Positions 60,304 to 64,000 of a stretch of DNA of 64,000 nt are shown here, piece by piece. Made by a program: the position numbers and the translations under genes. Numbering within the stretch: the first letter of the stretch is position 1; each line of letters starts with the position of its first letter. Location of the stretch: contig CBDDKO010000002.1 in NCBI GenBank assembly GCA_965230275.1, positions 496,001 through 560,000 on the forward strand, given 5' to 3'. This DNA is from JAJRRS01 sp965230275. Its GTDB lineage: Bacteria; Planctomycetota; Phycisphaerae; Phycisphaerales; Phycisphaeraceae. The notes under the pieces were generated by a model. The model did not search any database and had not been told where the DNA came from. It saw only the letters and a list, made by a program, of their open reading frames with translations.

Positions 60304-61755
60304 ATGCAGGTGAATGAGCAAGTCCTGGAACGAACGATCGAACGCTGCCGGGAGCGTAAGGTCTTGCTGCCGACGTTTGCGCAGATGCGCGACCCGTCGC
60401 TGATCCCGCAGAAGGTCAAGGACGGATTGGCCGGTGTCGGCCTGTGGGACATCGATCCGATCAACCTGTTCCGGATCAGCTGGAAGAACGAAGCCAAACC
60501 GAGCGGCGGGCTCTACGGCCAAGGCAACTGGGTCGAGTTCCCGCCCGAGTTCACCGGCGTCGACGCGACCATCATCGGGATCGTCGGCAAGTACTTCCCG
60601 ACCGGGGCGCACAAGGTCGGGGCTGCTTACGGCTGCCTGGCCCCGCGGCTGGTGACCGGCGCGTTCGATCCCACGACCAACAAAGCCGTCTGGCCCAGCA
60701 CGGGCAATTACTGCCGCGGCGGCGCGTTCGATTCGGCGCTGCTCGGCTGCGACGCCGTCGCCATCCTGCCCGAAGAGATGAGCCAGGAGCGCTTCGACTG
60801 GCTCAGCGGGATCTGCTCGGAGGTCATCGCCACGCCCGGCTGCGAGTCCAACGTCAAAGAGATCTACGACAAGTGCTGGGAGATCCGCAACACCCGGCCC
60901 GAGTGCGTGATCTTCAATCAATTCGAAGAGTTCGGCAATCCCGTGTGGCACTACCACGTCACCGGCGGGTTTATCCAGGAGGTCTTCGAGTCGCTCGACG
61001 GTGACAAGCGGTTGGCCGGCTACGTCTCCGCGACCGGGAGCGCCGGGACTATTGCAGCCGGAGATTTTCTGAGAACCAAGCATCCGGGGGTGCGTGTCGT
61101 CGCGGCCGAGGCGCTGCAGTGCCCGACGCTCTACCAGTTCGGCTTTGGCGGGCACCGTATCGAAGGCATCGGCGACAAGCACGTGCCCTGGGTCCATAAC
61201 GTCCGCAACACCGACCTGGTCACCGCGATCGATGACGAGCGGTGCATGTCGCTGTTCCGCCTGTTCAATGAGGTCGAGGGCAAGGCGTACCTATGTGAAA
61301 CGCTGGCCGAGGCGTTCGTCGAGCAACTGCCGCTCATGGGGATTTCCTGCATCTGCAACCTGGTCTCGGCGATCAAGACGGCGAAGTACTACGACATGGA
61401 CGGCCGGGACGTGATCTTCATCCCGCTGACCGATTCGTCCGAGCTCTACGCCAGCCGGCTGACCGAGCTGAGCGAACAGCGAGGCGCCTACACGCGTGAT
61501 CACGCCATCGCCGACCGTGCCCGGCACATGGACGGCATCGTGACCGACCACCTGCGCGAGCTGAACTACCAGGACCGCAAGGCCTTGCACAACTTCAAGT
61601 ACTTCACCTGGGTCGAGCAGCAGGGCCGGACGATCGACGAACTGAACGAGCTGTGGGACCCGGACTTCTGGACAAGCACGTTCGCACAGGTGGATGACTG
61701 GGACAAGCAGATCGAGGCGTTTAACACGGCGACGGGCGTGCTGGGGATGCTCTGA
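60304..61755 (+). CDS. PLP-dependent enzyme, tryptophan synthase beta superfamily
   Basis: Protein of 483 residues, larger than most fold type II enzymes. The likely PLP Lys is in YFPTGAHKVGAAYGCL, with STGNYCRGGAFDSALLGCDAVAILPEEMSQERFDWL as the phosphate-loop and helix that follow. Residues ~230-250 read NQFEEFGNPVWHYHVTGGFI, and VSATGSAGTIAAGDFL is a cofactor-binding Ser/Gly loop. A C-terminal extension (~100 residues) is present. I cannot assign the reaction. Genes of this type occur next to ssnA and ygfK in other bacteria in my memory of such loci. Its stop overlaps the ssnA start (TGATG). Confidence 0.75.
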   Translation: MQVNEQVLERTIERCRERKVLLPTFAQMRDPSLIPQKVKDGLAGVGLWDIDPINLFRISWKNEAKPSGGLYGQGNWVEFPPEFTGVDATIIGIVGKYFPTGAHKVGAAYGCLAPRLVTGAFDPTTNKAVWPSTGNYCRGGAFDSALLGCDAVAILPEEMSQERFDWLSGICSEVIATPGCESNVKEIYDKCWEIRNTRPECVIFNQFEEFGNPVWHYHVTGGFIQEVFESLDGDKRLAGYVSATGSAGTIAAGDFLRTKHPGVRVVAAEALQCPTLYQFGFGGHRIEGIGDKHVPWVHNVRNTDLVTAIDDERCMSLFRLFNEVEGKAYLCETLAEAFVEQLPLMGISCICNLVSAIKTAKYYDMDGRDVIFIPLTDSSELYASRLTELSEQRGAYTRDHAIADRARHMDGIVTDHLRELNYQDRKALHNFKYFTWVEQQGRTIDELNELWDPDFWTSTFAQVDDWDKQIEAFNTATGVLGML

Positions 61756-63077
61756 TGGGTACGGTCTTTGAGAATGCGTTGCTCGTGCAGCTCGATCCAG
61801 CGATGGTTGAGCAGGGGGCGCTGCGGGTTGATGGCGGGAAGATCATAGCGCTGGGCGCGGATGTATCGGCTGAGCCTAGCGACGAGGTGATCGACTGCGG
61901 CGGCGCGGTGCTGATGCCGGGGCTTGTCAATGGGCATACACACCTGTACTCGGCGCTGGCCGCCGGGATGCCGGCCCCGCCGATAGCACCGACCAACTTC
62001 CAAGAGATCCTCAAGTATGTCTGGTGGCGACTGGACCGGGCGCATGACGAACAGAGCGTCCGCATGAGCGGCCTGATCGGGGCGCTGATCGCACTGCGGT
62101 GTGGCACGACGACGCTGATCGATCACCACGCCTCTCCTAGTGTGATCGGTGGCAGCCTGACGACGCTCGAAGACGGGATCGCCGAGGCGGGCTGCCGGGC
62201 GGTGCTGTGCTACGAGACGACCGATCGCAACTACCCTGAGGAAGCCAAGCACGGGCTCGATGAGAACGAGCGCTACGTGCGGTTATGCCAGGACCGAAGC
62301 GACGGCCGGTATGCGGGCCTGGTCGGGGCACACGCGAGCTTCACTCTGCGAAACGAGAGCCTGGCCGACTGCGTCGATCTGGCAAAGTCGCTTGGCGTGG
62401 GCGTGCACATCCATGTGGCGGAAGACCCGTGTGATGAAGCACTCACACACAAGGCCTACGGCGAAACGCTGCTTGATCGCTTCGCCCACTTCGACCTGAT
62501 GGATACCCCCGGGAGCATCTTCGCCCACGGTACCCACCTATCTGACAACGACATCCGGGCCATCAATCAGCACGGCTCGATCACGATGGCGCACAACACA
62601 CACTCAAACATGAACAATGCCGTCGGCTACGCGCCGGTGGCGAAGTTCGACCGCCCGCCGATGCTCGGGACCGACGGGATCGGCGCGGACATGTGGCGTG
62701 AAGCACGCACGGCCCAGTTCAAGAGCCACGACGGCAACCTACCGCTGCCGTTCGGCAGACCGCTTTGCATGATCGGCGAGTCGGCACGCTTCGCCTCCCG
62801 CAGCCTGGGCGTCAAGCTCGGCGTGCTCGAACCCGGCGCAGAAGCCGACCTGGTGCTGACACGGTACGTCCCCGCTACACCGCTGCACACAGACAATCTT
62901 GCGGGCCACTTCATCTACGCCATGGGCCCGGAGTTCGTCTCCGACGTGATGATCAGCGGCGACTGGAAGCTGCGCAGCGGTGAAGTCGTTAGCTGCGACG
63001 AAGCTGTTGCGAGGGCTAAGAGCGCAGAAATGTCGCGGGCGCTGCACGAGCGTATGGCAACGATACCATGTGATTAA
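61755..63077 (+). CDS. ssnA: Putative aminohydrolase SsnA
   Basis: Protein of 440 residues, the E. coli SsnA length. It belongs to the amidohydrolase superfamily: metal site HTH in LVNGHTHLYSAL, VHIHVAED (His), FAHGTHLSDND and MLGTDGIGADM (Asp). N-terminal VDGGKIIALGADVSAE and the C-terminal LGVKLGVLEPGAEADLVL complete the urease-type two-layer fold. SsnA is genetically linked to anaerobic purine breakdown, where it is thought to hydrolyse an intermediate. The start overlaps the preceding PLP gene stop by one base, so the three plus-strand genes form an operon. Confidence 0.9.
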   Translation: MGTVFENALLVQLDPAMVEQGALRVDGGKIIALGADVSAEPSDEVIDCGGAVLMPGLVNGHTHLYSALAAGMPAPPIAPTNFQEILKYVWWRLDRAHDEQSVRMSGLIGALIALRCGTTTLIDHHASPSVIGGSLTTLEDGIAEAGCRAVLCYETTDRNYPEEAKHGLDENERYVRLCQDRSDGRYAGLVGAHASFTLRNESLADCVDLAKSLGVGVHIHVAEDPCDEALTHKAYGETLLDRFAHFDLMDTPGSIFAHGTHLSDNDIRAINQHGSITMAHNTHSNMNNAVGYAPVAKFDRPPMLGTDGIGADMWREARTAQFKSHDGNLPLPFGRPLCMIGESARFASRSLGVKLGVLEPGAEADLVLTRYVPATPLHTDNLAGHFIYAMGPEFVSDVMISGDWKLRSGEVVSCDEAVARAKSAEMSRALHERMATIPCD

Positions 63078-63096
63078 AAGTTAAACTATCTGATGG

Positions 63097-63564
63097 CTAG
63101 GTAAGGTACAATTCGTGGTGAAATACCGCTGTATTTTCTCCCTTGGTCAACCAAACAGTCACATATTCACTCTCATGCCCCAGACTTACGCGTATTACTT
63201 CTGTATCTACGTATTGCTCTAGTGCTCTTAACCGAATTTCCAATCGTCTATTCCACTCTGGGCCACGGGCGGCGATGTTAATCTGCTGCCCTAACCATTC
63301 GAGGTATGAGTCAGTGATAGTTGTATGCTCAATGAAGATTTTAGCATTGTCCGGAGGTATGAATGCTAAAACTACATGCCCAGTATGTAGCTTAACTTCA
63401 TAACTGCCCGACAAGACGTGATACGAGCACGATATGAGGGCATTCGACCATTTCGGCAAATTATCAATTGAGCGGAGTTGCTCTTGGATGCGCTGCCAAT
63501 ATGATGCCGTGAATTCAGGCATAGTATTCAATGTATCATTCGCCTGAGTACTAGTCCATTTCAC
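63097..63564 (-). CDS. AT-rich hypothetical protein
   Basis: Protein of 155 residues from a GTG directly abutting the carbamate kinase stop (63565); an ATG at 63522 is an alternative. It is mostly beta-rich (GSYEVKLHTGHVVLAFIPPDNAKIFIEHTTIT, RVSLGHESEYVTVWLTKGENTAVFHHELYL) with no signal or membrane helix and no family I recognise. Its composition is AT-rich compared with the SsnA and carbamate kinase genes on either side. It may be an accessory gene inserted in the purine-like cluster. Confidence 0.55.
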   Translation of the reverse strand: MKWTSTQANDTLNTMPEFTASYWQRIQEQLRSIDNLPKWSNALISCSYHVLSGSYEVKLHTGHVVLAFIPPDNAKIFIEHTTITDSYLEWLGQQINIAARGPEWNRRLEIRLRALEQYVDTEVIRVSLGHESEYVTVWLTKGENTAVFHHELYLT

Positions 63565-64000
63565 TCAGCCTTGCACGATCCGCGTCCCGCTGTTGCCATC
63601 TAAAGCGTCGGTCAGGCGGGGGAGTTCGGCGATGATGGCTTCGGCGTCGGGGGTGTCTGAACTCTCTACGAAGTCGATCGCGGCTTCGATCTTTGGCAGC
63701 ATCGAACCTTCGGCGAACTGGCCGTCCGCTAGATAAGCCTTGGCTTCGGCGATCGTCATGCGGTCGAGCGGTTTTTGGTCGGGCTTACCGAAGTTGATAT
63801 AGACGCGGTCGACGGCGGTGAGGATGATCAGGGACTTGGCTTTGAGTTCCTTGGCGAGCAGGGCGGAGGTGCGGTCCTTGTCGATGACGGCGGGAGCGCC
63901 GCGGAGCATGCCGGATTCGTCGCGGATGACGGGGACGCCGCCACCGCCACAGCAGATGACCAGTTCGCCTTCCTCGACGAGCTGGCGGATGGTGTTGATC
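63565..64000 (-). CDS. arcC: Carbamate kinase, C-terminal part
   Basis: The gene runs off the right edge; the visible 145 residues are the C-terminal half. Upstream of the first ATG in the frame the reading continues without a stop to base 64000. Motifs GELVICCGGGGVPVI, the conserved AVIDKDRTSALLAKELKA, ILTAVDRVYINFGKPDQKPL and GSMLPKIEAAIDFVES are of the amino acid kinase fold of ArcC/YqeA. The enzyme makes ATP from carbamoyl phosphate. With SsnA and YgfK this recalls yqeA of the E. coli purine locus. The N-terminal half is outside the window. Confidence 0.88.
   Translation of the reverse strand, partial: INTIRQLVEEGELVICCGGGGVPVIRDESGMLRGAPAVIDKDRTSALLAKELKAKSLIILTAVDRVYINFGKPDQKPLDRMTIAEAKAYLADGQFAEGSMLPKIEAAIDFVESSDTPDAEAIIAELPRLTDALDGNSGTRIVQG

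Noticed and set aside
60145..61197. 350-residue minus-strand frame opposite the PLP genes
   Set aside because: PLP motifs on plus are intact across it and it has no family-like segment.

Overview
The window looks like chromosomal DNA of a high-GC planctomycete, most likely class Phycisphaerae. The evidence is two PEP-CTERM proteins, one with a dockerin-like GDLDGDG segment; a small basic protein of the planctomycete/verrucomicrobia/chlamydia type (48071-48286); a C-terminal zinc-ribbon membrane protein of the kind common in this class (46092-46625); futalosine-type menaquinone synthesis (MqnE); and a type III glutamine synthetase. No rRNA, tRNA, CRISPR array, transposase or prophage was seen. 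Both edges cut genes: a polytopic membrane protein on the left and a carbamate kinase on the right.

Layout. 1-7.2 kb: truncated membrane protein, antiporter/PTS-IIA fusion, a two-gene receiver-like plus diguanylate cyclase operon, transketolase. 7.2-14.7 kb: a surface-glycan block (GT4, radical SAM/SPASM protein, O-antigen ligase-like protein and GT2 on the minus strand; divergent methyltransferase and GT-C enzyme on plus). 14.7-18.2 kb: class V aminotransferase, SurA-like lipoprotein, AlaC-type aminotransferase. 18.4-23.4 kb: large PEP-CTERM repeat protein, coiled-coil protein, Nif3-like protein, rpsR with promoter and terminator. 23.5-35.9 kb: alaS, GH57, alpha/beta hydrolase, MscS, GNAT, zinc-ribbon protein, an AT-rich two-gene module with a HEPN-like protein, pheA, twin membrane proteins, PhoD-like phosphatase. 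35.9-38.5 kb: small genes (P-loop protein, DUF6985-like, amphi-Trp, Lys-rich zinc-finger protein, membrane protein). 38.6-49.5 kb: acnA, glnN, SDR, mqnE, acpS, SPOR-like protein, small basic protein, aspartate-type aminotransferase. 50-56.4 kb: birA-nadC, ASCH protein, TauE/SafE permease, speA, second PEP-CTERM gene. 56.9-64 kb: a YgfK-like Fe-S protein divergent from two PLP enzymes and SsnA, facing a carbamate kinase.

The most notable points are: (1) an 11-base word, ACTTCCGGGGG, occurring nine times by my reading and always inside genes at loops or linkers, with a related 23-base segment shared by two other genes; (2) the YgfK/SsnA/carbamate-kinase neighbourhood, known elsewhere from anaerobic purine catabolism, here with a YgfK that lacks its flavin/NAD middle; (3) AT-rich one- and two-gene islands between core genes (HEPN-like pair; zinc-finger plus Lys-repeat protein); (4) a terminator-like hairpin in the leader of the second PEP-CTERM gene; (5) a five-tract G-quadruplex motif inside acnA. 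Coordinates of motifs and hairpins were read by eye; family assignments are from recognised motifs, not from searches.
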